Below, piece by piece: positions 45,900 to 56,117 of a DNA stretch of 64,000 bases (its first letter is position 1; the number at the start of each line of letters is the position of its first letter). Origin of the DNA: Topomyia yanbarensis (taxonomy: Eukaryota > Arthropoda > Insecta > Diptera > Culicidae); NCBI RefSeq assembly GCF_030247195.1, contig NC_080671.1:101729845-101793844 (forward strand), written 5' to 3'. A program made the translations under genes and the position numbers. Under the pieces are notes generated by a model. That model saw only the letters and a list, made by a program, of their open reading frames with translations. It was not told the origin of the DNA and searched no databases.

Positions 45900-47247
45900 A
45901 AATGACCCGTTCGGTCAAATGACCCGTTCGGTCAAATGACCCGTTAGGTCAAATGACCCGTTCGGTCAAATGACCCGTTCGGTCAAATGACCCGTTCGGT
46001 CAAATGACCCGTTCGGTCAAATGACCCGTTCGGTCAAATGACCCGTTCGGTCAAATGACCCGTTCGGTCAAATGACCCGTTCGGTCAAATGACCCGTTCG
46101 GTCAAATAACCCGTTCGGTCAAATGACCCGTTCGGTCAAATGACCCGTTCGGTCAAATGACCCGTTCGGTCAAATGACCCGTTCGGTCAAATGACCCGTT
46201 CGGTCAAATGACCCGTTCGGTCAAATGACCCGTTCGGTCAAATGACCCGTTCGGTCAAATGACCCGTTCGGTCAAATGACCCGTTCGGTCAAATGACCCG
46301 TTCGGTCAAATGACCCGTTCGGTCAAATGACCCGTTCGGTCAAATGACCCGTTCGGTCAAATGACCCGTTCGGTCAAATGACCCGTTCGGTCAAATGACC
46401 CGTTCGGTCAAATGACCCGTTCGGTCAAATGACCCGTTCGGTCAAATGACCCGTTCGGTCAAATGACCCGTTCGGTCAAATGACCCGTTCGGTCAAATGA
46501 CCCGTTCGGTCAAATGACCCGTTCGGTCAAATGACCCGTTCGGTCAAATGACCCGTTCGGTCAAATGACCCGTTCGGTCAAATGACCCGTTCGGTCAAAT
46601 GACCCGTTCGGTCAAATGACCCGTTCGGTCAAATGACCCGTTCGGTCAAATGACCCGTTCGGTCAAATGACCCGTTCGGTCAAATGACCCGTTCGGTCAA
46701 ATGACCCGTTCGGTCAAATGACCCGTTCGGTCAAATGACCCGTTCGGTCAAATGACCCGTTCGGTCAAATGACCCGTTCGGTCAAATGACCCGTTCGGTC
46801 AAATGACCCGTTCGGTCAAATGACCCGTTCGGTCAAATGACCCGTTCGGTCAAATGACCCGTTCGGTCAAATGACCCGTTCGGTCAAATGACCCGTTCGG
46901 TCAAATGACCCGTTCGGTCAAATGACCCGTTCGGTCAAATGACCCGTTCGGTCAAATGACCCGTTCGGTCAAATGACCCGTTCGGTCAAATGACCCGTTC
47001 GATCAAATGACCCGTTCGATCAAATGACCCGTTCGATCAAATGACCCGTTCGGTCAAATGACCCGTTCTGTCAAATGACCCGTTCTGTCAAATGACCCGT
47101 TCGGTCAAATGACCCGTTCGGCCAAATGACCCGTTCGGCCAAATGACCCGTTCGGTCAAATGACCCGTTCGGTCAAATGACCCGTTCGGTCAAATGACCC
47201 GTTCGGTCAAATGACCCGTTCGGTCAAGTGACCCGTTCGGTCAAATG
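45900..47247. repeat. 17-bp minisatellite, AAATGACCCGTTCGGTC, about 79 units
   Basis: The unit repeats head-to-tail for 1348 bp. Most units are identical. Variants are concentrated near the ends: GTTAGGTC near 45945 and AATAACCC near 46105 on the left; three consecutive GATC units (47001-47037), two consecutive CTGTC units (about 47067-47100), two consecutive GGCC units (about 47117-47145) and a final CAAGTG on the right. Seventeen is not a multiple of three, so any translation cycles through frames. The array encodes no gene and has no spacers, so it is not a CRISPR. Confidence 0.98.
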
Positions 47248-48059
47248 GATTGAGACTGGTTAGATTTGTTGTAAATTCTTCGAATTTTTTCCACCAATAC
47301 TCGATTTGTTGAAAAATTGTTAAAATTTTCTAAAATTGGCGAAAAAATACGAATTTATACAAAACTGAGCGAAATATAACAATTATTCTGATGTGATGTC
47401 TCCTCGGGACCCCATCTTTTCGCTGACGTGAAGTCAATTTGAAGGTACTTCCTACTCAATCCAGATATTCGGTAGTGGAAAAATATCGCGTTCGATTTAT
47501 GTAGATAGATAAAAAATTGGGTCACTCTTACGTAAGAAACACTGAGCACTTCTTAAGATTTACACACATTCGGTTCTTTCTATACCTATCAACAAGAAAT
47601 GGATTATGATGTTGGAGAAATTTTCAATCTGCAATTAAGCGAATCAGATGAAATATCTTGAGATTATACGCGAAGGACAGTCGTGAAGTCTTAAGCACTA
47701 CATGTATGTATATCATTCAAGTACATCAAAAACATCAACGGTACCAGGTGTCATCCTTGAGGTATTTGTTGACTTTGAAGTAAATAATGGTATCATGCAA
47801 TTTGATTCTGTGAAGGAGTATTATTGGATATCTTGTTTGAACTTAAGTCATCAGAGAATGACACCATTAGAGAAAGTGGGATGAATAAGGGACCCTCTAC
47901 CCTATCCTACAGTTTATGCGATATTAAAATACGACGACTCTAATGATCTAAACAAGCTTGTTTGATAATTTCCCGGTGTTATGACGGATGTTTATGACTC
48001 AAATTTAGTCGGTTTCATTTTGGATTATAGTCATCGAATTGCAATGTTTTTATTGTCGA
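47248..48059. other. Unassigned A/T-rich stretch
   Basis: No recognised gene or repeat. The 60- and 64-codon ORFs have no motif. Confidence 0.35.
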
Positions 48060-48320
48060 GTTTATCACCGCCGCCGGTCCACCACCGGTCGGCCGGTTGG
48101 GTGCGGTTAATGTTAATGTGGAAAGCAAACAGTATGCAAACACTTCGACGGTTCGTCGGCTTATTTTTTTTTGTTATTCGTTCTCTATGCTATGCTTATC
48201 GAACCGAAGGTCTCGCTTGGTGTCGCAGGACCATGAAAACGATCGTGTTTTCAGCACAACACACACAGGCGTTACTTGCTTTACCAAATAGTGTGCACCC
48301 TACTCACACATCGGTCACGA
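48060..48320. other. Short GC-richer island
   Basis: Contains CGCCGCCGGTCCACCACCGG and overlapping ORFs of 64-117 codons without motifs. Resembles the other balanced-composition islands of the window. Confidence 0.35.
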
Positions 48321-49079
48321 AATACACCTTTTAATTGATAAGATTTGTTTCGTTATGTAACAAGTGGCTGGTATTGCGCCACATTTCGATGTGCATTCTG
48401 GCAACTAAATAGCTGAAAGTAAGCTCACTCTGCAATTGAACGTTGCCGGATTACTACAATGTTATACAGGAATGCTTATAATCTGCTAGTTTAATCAAAG
48501 TGTTTCCATAATCAAATGAGCTGGCTTACATAATGTGAGCAGCTGGTGAACCAAAATAGAAATTTCTATTTTGAATTTGACCTTGAATTTATTTATATTA
48601 GATAAGGATTAAGGCTCAGGCAGATAGCCGTTTGACGCGGCCTCCCGAACAAAATGAAATATTGAAATTATTACAGAATGTAGTAATCTTTTGATGTAAC
48701 GATTGCGGTTTGATAGCGTTTATAATGGGTTTTAGAATATTGATATAATTCTGATCATTACCACAATGATATTTATACAACGTAGATATTATTTTGATAG
48801 CTTCTGATATAATCTTTCAATCGGGATCAATTTCAATTTGAAAAGTTCGAAAGTTGTCGAAACAACATCACGAAAAGGCTGTAACAATACAATTGCCGAA
48901 AATACGGAATTGTCCCACATTTCAATATAGGACGGAATTCTAAATTCCAATATAGGACAGTTAAAACGTATACTCTATCTCCACCCACATCCAACTGTCC
49001 TAGTTTCGAACAAATCGGATCAAGGAACCACACCAATTAGCGCGAACTGGGATGTTAGGCTACAAAAAAAACAATCGAA
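48321..49079. other. Unassigned A/T-rich stretch
   Basis: A short direct duplication, CCAATATAGGACAG and CAATATAGGACGG near 48925-48960, is the only structure noted. Confidence 0.35.
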
Positions 49080-49626
49080 AAACATGCGGTACATTTCCTC
49101 GCGCGCGCATTCAAAAATCTAACCTCAATTGTGCTCTCTCACATGGCAATAACAGCTTGTCAATCCTCACCGCCCCAAAATGCCCACCATCATCATCATC
49201 ATCACCAGCCTGTGTTGTCGGCACATGATGGAATAACAAAAAAATAGACCATTTCGTGCGTCGTTCCCTCCCTCCCGCACACGCCTGAAACGTGCTGTCA
49301 CTTCCCGCGTGCAGAATGAAACGCAATAGACCAAATGTTTTTCAAGGTTTCTCGCTGAAATTTTATTTCGCGCGGATCTGCGTGATACAGCACAGCACAG
49401 AGTTCGTGAGGGCCTGGAAAGAACAAGACCGCGGGAAGAATTTTGGCACACCACTACTGAAACTTTGCGCAGCTGCGGTGTTAGTTCTTCGACGGTGGTG
49501 GTGGCGGCGACGGCCGTAGTACAAGGCAGGGAGAAGCACTATCTGTGCGAATTTTTTCGAGAACCGTCGCACGGTGTGCGTTCCGTCGCTTCGGTTTTCG
49601 GCACACAAAGACTACTCTGGGGGCCG
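49080..49626. other. GC-richer island with CAT and GGC/CCG runs
   Basis: A (CAT)n run lies at about 49186-49204 and a GGTGGTGGTGGCGGCGACGG stretch near 49490. ORFs of 67-95 codons overlap on both strands, and those over the runs are low-complexity. No motif supports a gene. Confidence 0.4.
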
Positions 49627-49850
49627 CTTAAAGCTTCCCCCACACTGACGCGATTTTGTCGCAGCGACTGCGAAAATTTCGCGAAGCGACTTGTCGCTAG
49701 CAACTCTGCTCATGGCGACAGATGTGCGCTCCCATACTGACGCGAACTTTTCGCGTCGGCTGTTGCGAAATTGCAGCGATTTTTTAACAATCGCTGCGTG
49801 CGAGGATTGTGTCGCAGTCGCTGGGTGTTCGCCAGATATTCAAGATGGCG
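49627..49850. repeat. TCGC/GCGA-rich segment, probable small mobile element
   Basis: GTCGCAGCGACTGCGA, TTTCGCGAAGCGACTTGTCGC, ACTGACGCGA (twice, about 49645 and 49737), TTTTCGCGTCGGC and TGTCGCAGTCGC pack many short inverted TCGC/GCGA pairs into about 220 bp. The regular alternation and the repeated ACTGACGCGA suggest a MITE or a cluster of binding sites; the ends are not clear. Confidence 0.45.
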
Positions 49851-50129
49851 CAGACTAATCAACTATTGTCATTTGGCGCATCTCAACTTTACATAAATAA
49901 TAATACTTTCAAAGTAGATTGTTGGTTGACTTTGATATCCCTTTTTCGGTCAAGTTGACCAGAATTCCGGAAAAAATGAAAATAGTTATACGAAAAAAAT
50001 TGCCTAAATTTCAAAACCAAACTGATGGGCGCTACCAAGTCCAACAAAACTATTTGAAAAAGAAGATTACATACCGTATGAAAGCCAGGTAAATCAAATG
50101 AATACTGGAGCGGTAAAATTGAATTGAAA

Positions 50130-51620
50130 GTAGGGTGGTTAGAGCTATTTACTATAATCCAGTGCTTCAAGTCCTTCGAGAAGAAAAAATATTCCAAAGC
50201 GGACTCATCTTTCCAAAGAGCTGATCGAAAAATAGTTCGACAAACAGGCTCTTAATCCCAACGATTCGAACGTAGAAGAATTAGTGAAAGCATTAGAAAA
50301 ACGATACGTCGGTAATAATTCAGATGATAAGAAAGAAGGCCTTCCAGAAAAGGACGATAATTTCTTGTTCAACGAAGATCTTTTAGCATTTTAGTTGAGG
50401 GAAGAAATTAACGCCAATGAACGGTTGAACATGTTATGTCAAAGACTCCATAACAATCTGAAATATAAGAATATAAAGTTCATACCGCAAATCGAGCGGG
50501 AGATTGAAGTTACCGACAAAATAAAGATAAATCGATGAAATCTTGGGTACGGAATCGATCGGAATTCCCAAGCAATCAGATGATAATCATGTTTCTTCAG
50601 CTGGAAGAAGAAATAGCAACCTCTCGTCGAGCAAGTTCTGTATGTTGGTTAACGGTATAACCCAATAGAGCAAGTGCACATCAAATCAAAATATACTCAC
50701 ACTGATAGCTGCTCAATTTCTCAAGAGTACATGTATCTGTCCGCCTAGATTGAGGGAACATTCGAAATCAAAACCCCACTGCTTCTGGTCGGATATACGC
50801 GCAGCCTCGACGAATCATCTGAATACACCTCTATACAAACCGGATCTAATCTGCCGCATATGCGAGAGTTAACTTACATCTCCTTGTTTATAATCCTGGA
50901 ACCGAATGTGGAGACTCCCAAGTTCGGCACCAACGGACTGGAGTGTGTGGAGTTGCAGCAGACTATGGCGCGTATTTATCTGTGAGGAGAGGCGTACCGC
51001 AGTGAGTTTCCTAGGAGGGGATGCTACCGCTAGCAACGTTGCTCAGTGGCGAAAGGGTCTGCGTTACAAGGCTGCTTGGTCCGATCAATGTTCCCTTTGT
51101 GATCGATGAAAACGTGGAGCTAATGATATATAGGCGATATGTTTCACTACAACATGGATGCATTGGCGGAATTCGGTCCACTAACCGAGTAATTTTTAAT
51201 CGGTTCCAAAGATAGACAATATTTATGCAGCCAAGTTTTTTTAGGAAATCATGAATATGATGTGCGCTTCGCCGAAGGATTTAGATGTTTTATTACCTTG
51301 TTTTTACATTTTTTTGGAGCACGATGTGTATCTTATCTTAGGACACAGTCTCCTAACAGGTGATATTACTTTTGTCATTATACGAGAGAACAACGATTTC
51401 TACTTTGTGGATCTACAACCAGCGGTAAAAAATACTCCAGCTCCGATACGTACTGTCCTTTAAGTAGAATTTACTACTTTGTCAATCAGGACAACGTCTA
51501 GGGAAATATTCCAAAAGAGAACCGGGTGTTCCTGACGCAGCTAGATGTGAACAAATCAGCCTACTGGAGACCGCTATTCAATCGATCTCATGAAGCTCCC
51601 ACTAGGGTTGTGGTACCGGT
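50130..51620 (+). pseudogene. CC2D2A-like pseudogene (ciliary transition-zone protein)
   Basis: Reading the plus strand across stops and frameshifts gives protein-like blocks in a consistent order: REEINANERLNMLCQRL (about 50404), FEIKTPLLLVGYTRSLDE (about 50763), LTYISLFIILEP (about 50871), SEFPRRGC, LATLLSGERVCVTRLLGPI (about 51030), VELMIYRRYVSL, ASPKDLDVLLPCFYIFLEHD, VYLILGHSLLTGDITFVII (about 51327), FYFVDL, IYYFVNQDN, NRVFLTQLDVNKSAYWRPLF (about 51524). A C2 region followed by the transglutaminase-like C-terminal domain is the layout of CC2D2A, which in animals acts at the ciliary transition zone. At least four frame changes and several stops show it is dead. No introns are apparent between blocks. 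The family call is by recognition only. Confidence 0.5.
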
Positions 51621-52575
51621 AATACCGGTACCGAAAATCCCGGGAATACCGACCCATTTTTGGTACCGTAATACCGGCACTGAACAAAAGCCAGTACCGG
51701 TATTTTCGGTACTATACAATTTTTTATGACAAATATCGGTCTGCCAGATAACGTTTAATTATATTAATTTGCCTTCTAGATAAATCGTTGAGATGACACC
51801 TTTGTGTGGGAATGAGGTCATCATAATAATTCTAGAAGTTAGTTTTATTAGCGACATTCTGATTGGTTTCCATTATTGACTGGGTGGCGCGTAATAAGAC
51901 TATGGTCTAAGTCATGTCTGCTGTATTTGATTTGCTCTTAAACCTTTATCTATAAAAGAACGAACAGCGATTTAGTAGCTAACAGGTTTAGACTTGGTGA
52001 ACCGCTTCAGATGGGGCGATTTGTAATTATTGGTGATCGGAAAATTCAGCAAAACTCCATAGTTTACAGGAAAGCAAGGAGCCTTGATATGCATTAGAGA
52101 ATAGTAGGCAAAGACATAAAGGTCGAAACCAATTTTCAGAAAAGCAAGAAAGGAAATGCGATTGACCTGCTCGGATTTACTGCGATTCTCGCTTTGATTT
52201 ACTGTTGTTAATAGGGTTTCATACATTTACCATCTGTTCAAGACGACGAAAGTCGCACCACTTAGCAGTAATTGATTTCAAAGTGGTCTAGATTTCGAAA
52301 TAAAAGAAGGTGCCCTATACGAAAAACATCCTCTGTGAAATGAGTCTTGCCATTCCGAAGCAATTAAAAACAATAAACATGTTTTTTTGATCAGCACAAA
52401 TCAATCATCTGAGAATAAGATCATCAGTTTGAGCATTCAATTTCAGTTTGAAGCTTTTTTCGAATTTTTTAAAAAAATATTCGAGTACCGGTACTTTACC
52501 GGTACTACCGGTACTGAGGGCTTCAGTACCGTAGTACCGGTTCTCGCCAAAAAGGGTCGGTGCTGCGAACGCTAC
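51605..52575. mobile_element. Element with ACCGGTA-rich inverted ends
   Basis: The left end contains GGTACCGGTAATACCGGTAC, AATACCGACCCATTTTTGG and CAGTACCGGTATTTTCGG (51610-51715). The right end (52487-52570) contains GTACCGGTACTTTACCGG, TACTACCGGTACTGAGG and AAAAAGGGTCGGTGC, which mirror the left-end words (ACCGACCC.TTTTTGG). The ~0.97-kb interior is unique in the window and has no transposase frame. A small DNA element with palindrome-rich ends is likely. Confidence 0.5.
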
Positions 52576-52669
52576 CCACCGGTTGTATTCACGATGGAAT
52601 TTACTTGTACAAAAGTGCACTGAATGTATGAGATTTGTTAAAAACTTTTGAAAAAAAAAATTGTTAAGA

Positions 52670-53340
52670 AGATTGCAATTTGGAGAACGCACCGTGAAAT
52701 TTCGAGCCACATCTTTCCATTTTAAGAACTATATTTGCTCCACGGATAACATTTCCGAACACAACGTGTTTACTATCCAGTCAATCGGTTCTAGAAATAT
52801 ACCGTTAAAATTGACGCTCGGAGTGATATATGTGGCATCTCAATTACTTTTCCGGACACATATAAACAACTGGGAACCATTCATATTAGGACCGGAATTA
52901 GCCATCGACAGTACTCAAAACCCAAAGTGTTTTAAATTAAAACTTTCATCGACAAACTTTTTTCCGAATATAGATTTTCCACCCATTCCATTGTTTGCAG
53001 CAAAATCCCCACCTTGGCACATCTAAAACGGAAAATTGGCATTTTTTTGATGCACTACCAGAACAAAAAAAACTTGCAAACTCCGGAATAATCCTATGAA
53101 ACGTAGACCCTTTATAGTCACAACCTTGCTCCCCAGCGCACAATGCTCAAAAATGTTCCACCGTCTTCGGCACAATATCTGCCCTGAGGGACATTATAAT
53201 GCTTTCCACGGCATTGCTGCCTACTCGAATATACCGGATTTCGTTTTTTCTCTTCCGGTGCGCCATCGGCTGAGTGGCCTTCCTGGTCACCTCGAAAGCC
53301 ATCAACGTACTTCATCTGCTCCATTGTAAATTCTTATTTA
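52670..53340 (-). pseudogene. Cyclophilin (peptidyl-prolyl isomerase) pseudogene
   Basis: The minus strand carries almost the whole cyclophilin fold in pieces: MSLRADIVPKTVEHF followed by TGA, then CAGEQGCDYKGSTFHRIIPE (catalytic Arg in FHRIIP, about 53077-53104), [68 protein letters not shown]. Frame changes after IIPEF and GF, a stop before ALC, a stop after HFGF and about 70 extra bases between the FIC and DW blocks make it non-functional. No introns interrupt the domain. Cyclophilins catalyse proline isomerisation; the extended N-terminal coding-like DNA (53380-53700) suggests a multidomain parent. Confidence 0.85.
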
Positions 53341-53379
53341 ATCCGCCCAAGACCCCAAGTATTCTTTGACTGCGTTCGC

Positions 53380-53700
53380 CCTCTTCTATGTTGGTACCTG
53401 TGATCGATCGTGACAGTCGAACATATTCCACATCATTCCAAGTCATTAACGTCCAGTTCTATAGCTTCTTGTACTGTCTCATCAGGTTGCGTCAAAATTA
53501 TTCTAATCTGTGAACCTGCAACTTCTTTCTTTATGTGATAGATCATCTCCAGGAATCGCTTTTAGTTTGCATAGAGTTCCATCTAGGTGTCCGTGCTCTT
53601 AGTCTTAGTCTAAGCTCCTACTGTGCGAACCTTGAATCACGAAAAAGCAGAACGTTTGGAATATCATTCATAACCGTTTTCTCCATTAGCTTGGACAGTT
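53380..53700 (-). pseudogene. Coding-like DNA upstream of the cyclophilin pseudogene
   Basis: The minus strand contains MIYHIKKEVAGSQIRIILTQ followed by PDETVQEAIELDVNDLE, and further up KLMEKTVMNDIPNVLLFRD, each with protein-like composition but in different frames. It may be the N-terminal extension of the same decayed multidomain cyclophilin. I do not recognise the domain. Confidence 0.35.
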
Positions 53701-53714
53701 GGTCGGTGTTAAGT

Positions 53715-53928
53715 CAGACTGGACTAAGTCGCAAAATATCAAAAAAATTGAGATAATGATAGCACTGGATAAAGAATTTTTTTCTGCTACATTCAACTTT
53801 TGCCAGATTTGCAGCAATAAACAAGAATGATGGCAAAAATTAATTTCCAATTACAATATAAAGTAAGCATATTCAAACTTTAAACTTGTTTTTCTCTAAA
53901 TCAATATATTGTCACTTAGTCCGGTCTG
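53715..53928. mobile_element. 223-bp-family MITE, copy 2 (214 bp)
   Basis: Terminal repeats CAGACTGGACTAAG (53715-53728) and CTTAGTCCGGTCTG (53915-53928) differ at one position. The interior matches 45378-45600 (GAGATAATGATAGCACTGGAT, AAACTTTAAACTTGTTTTTCT) with several indels. It separates the cyclophilin and FNIP pseudogenes. Confidence 0.8.
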
Positions 53929-54289
53929 CGTAACTCCGACCAGTTCGCTCTCAGCAGGACTTATTCATTACCAGCCATCGAAGTTTAGTCTTTGGTCGTG
54001 GTTGCCGAACGAACCATCGCAGATCCGGATCGCAAGAATCTGGGGGATTTGTGTAATCCTCTATTTTCTTCACAGTTATTTCCTCCAAACCTTATGACAC
54101 TGTTGCTATAATCTGTATTTTTCGTAATTTTGTAGTTTTATTGCGAACGAAAATCTGTTAGTTTACACTGTACATCAGGTCAAGGAAAAGCAGTTCTGAT
54201 TAAAGTTAACAATTAACATAAGGAGCAAATAATTATTTATAATCCTTTGCGCAGCGAATGCCTGCTCAGCTTTATACTCGTCGAAAGCC
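53929..54289. other. Unassigned spacer
   Basis: No recognised gene or repeat between the MITE and the FNIP-like pseudogene. Confidence 0.35.
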
Positions 54290-55600
54290 TCTACGAGGAC
54301 AGCCCGCTTGATCTTGCTACATCTTACGAAGTAAGATAGCTCATTTAGAATTTTATCCATTGTATTGCTCCAAGGGGGCCTCCGCAGATCATTGTTCTCG
54401 ACAGTTTCACCGGCTGTCCGACGGTTCCGTACAAATCGCTCAATTGGACCCACAGTACGATGTACGGGTGATTGGTGGTTAGTTTGCACCGCTTCTCCTT
54501 CTATCGCTGTATTGTAGCACAATATGTATCTGCTTCGTCAGCGGAACCACTCACAGGAGCAATGGTACTCACCCAGCCCAGGTGGTACTTTAATATCGCC
54601 GTTAGTAGTGTGCTGATGAAAAAATTTGTATCCTTAATGTCGGCCAGCAATAGCATTATTATCAATTTTATTGTATATGTATTGCTTTGAGTTCCAAGAG
54701 TTTAGCGTTAGCCACATGGGATTTACCGGTTTGGGTACAGTAAAAAAATCCACTGGGCACTGCTGCGTTATGCCTGCAGCCAGCATTATCTGTAGCAATA
54801 AATTAACACATCTGGTTGAACAGGTAAGTGAAGGGTTTCTATCAAGCCTACCTGAAGTAACTGCGGCTACCTGTAGCTTGCGTTTTCGGCAGTTATTCTT
54901 AAACGACACAGCATTGATTCAAATATACTCATGTGTTCCGAGCTGAATGCTTCAATTTCCTGCGGCATGTCATCGTTTAGTTGAACGCACAGCACAATTC
55001 CTAGACGTGCCTTTTTGTGAAAAGGTCTCCCGTGATATTTGGTTGCAGTGGAAAGAACTTCCCCGCTAAACGCTTTTTGTCTAGTAAGTACTATGGTTTC
55101 ACTATACCGTCGATTTTTACCACCGGCGCAACCATAGCTCGCTGTCACTTGATTGCTAATGTTCACCGAACCGGTCGTATTGAGCTCGTCATCATGCCCC
55201 ACGTGATCGGCTAGAGTGAGTCGGTTTTCGAATGAGATGGAAAGATTTTTCAATACACCTCGATGAAAGCTGCCATTCTGACTTCGTCTGAGTCGTCTAA
55301 ACTTGTGCAATTCAGAAGCTGCGGAATATCAATACTGGTATCTAAACTAAGTCTTCGAAAACACTCGAAATCATTAGAAATTGATGCTAGACTGTTTCAG
55401 TGCGATGGCGTGGTTGACTTGATGAAAACGCCCAAGGATCCGTTCCACCATACTCTGAGTCAAGGTCACTGTTGGTTGAAAGTCCCAGATCTGCCAGATG
55501 CTCCAAATGCGCAAACTCGATTGGCAGTGGTGACCTTTGTCTGTGGTTGTACGAAGTATCATATTACGTCGAAGTGGACGAAGTACACGCAAAAGAATTG
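54290..55600 (-). pseudogene. Folliculin-interacting protein (FNIP)-like pseudogene
   Basis: Minus-strand blocks appear in order across several frames: FAHLEHLADLGLSTNSDLDS (about 55510), a 147-codon open stretch (54867-55310) containing GGKNRRYSETIVL and ARLGIVLCVQLNDD then SEHMSIFESMLCRLR, next PVNPMWLTLNSW, then KDTNFFISTLLTAILKYHLG with WVSTIAP (about 54600), then HPYIVLWVQLSDLYGTVGQP (about 54440) and ELSYFVRCSKIKR (about 54320). The STLLTA..HHLGWV-like and LW.QL.DLYG..G.P blocks are landmarks of FNIP proteins, which partner folliculin in AMPK/mTORC1 signalling at lysosomes. Stops and frameshifts separate the blocks, and introns are not evident. The call is by recognition only. Confidence 0.6.
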
Positions 55601-56013
55601 TGCATGTTTGATTCTATAAATTATTTCTTCATTTTTAATCGATAAAAATTCTTTATTGTGAACCAAGGAATTTATTAAACTAAACTTAATTTTTTGGTTA
55701 GATCAACCAAAATATCTTTTGAATCAATAGTACAAGTTTTGTTATCTGTGCTTTTCGAAGATCGACAAAATTATTGTTTGTTCCAAACAAATCAGTGATT
55801 CTAACAAAAGCATGCAGCTAATTGATTCAAAAGGACTGAATGCATTACATCAACAGTCCTTTTTGAATTGAAACAAATAAAAAATAAAAGTTGCTACGAA
55901 GAAGAAAACTTTTTCCGTGTGCGTCAATGCTGGATAAATTCGCTATTTTTAAATCAGGGAATTCAGATTTCGGTAAATTCTTATTGTGCTCAGATTTTCC
56001 GGACTCGAAGGGC
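55601..56013. other. A/T-rich flank left of the I-clade insertion
   Basis: No recognised repeat or gene. A plus-strand frame opens at 55868 and stays open to the insertion site at 56026. Confidence 0.4.
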
Positions 56014-56026
56014 GCAAGTGCAGCTT
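56014..56026 (+). repeat. Left 13-bp target-site duplication of the I-clade element
   Basis: GCAAGTGCAGCTT immediately precedes the T-run that is the complement of the element's poly-A tail; the identical 13-mer lies at 63575-63587 beyond the element's 5' end. Confidence 0.9.
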
Positions 56027-56117
56027 TTTTTTTTTATTCATTTCGTTTATTTGATAGGCACAAATGCGTTAGCTTGGCGGTGCCAAATACTTATGTTTTT
56101 ACATTTTGGATATCTTA

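Noticed and set aside
45900..47247. CRISPR-like array
   Set aside because: Units are contiguous with no spacers, 17 bp long, in a eukaryotic repeat context; it is a minisatellite.
50130..51620. Endogenous viral element
   Set aside because: First considered because of many short broken frames, but the block order and content fit a CC2D2A-like host gene better and no viral motif was seen.
52661..53026. 121-codon plus-strand ORF resembling a VPS13-type segment (NNWEPFI)
   Set aside because: It is the antisense of the cyclophilin pseudogene, whose minus-strand blocks are far more convincing.
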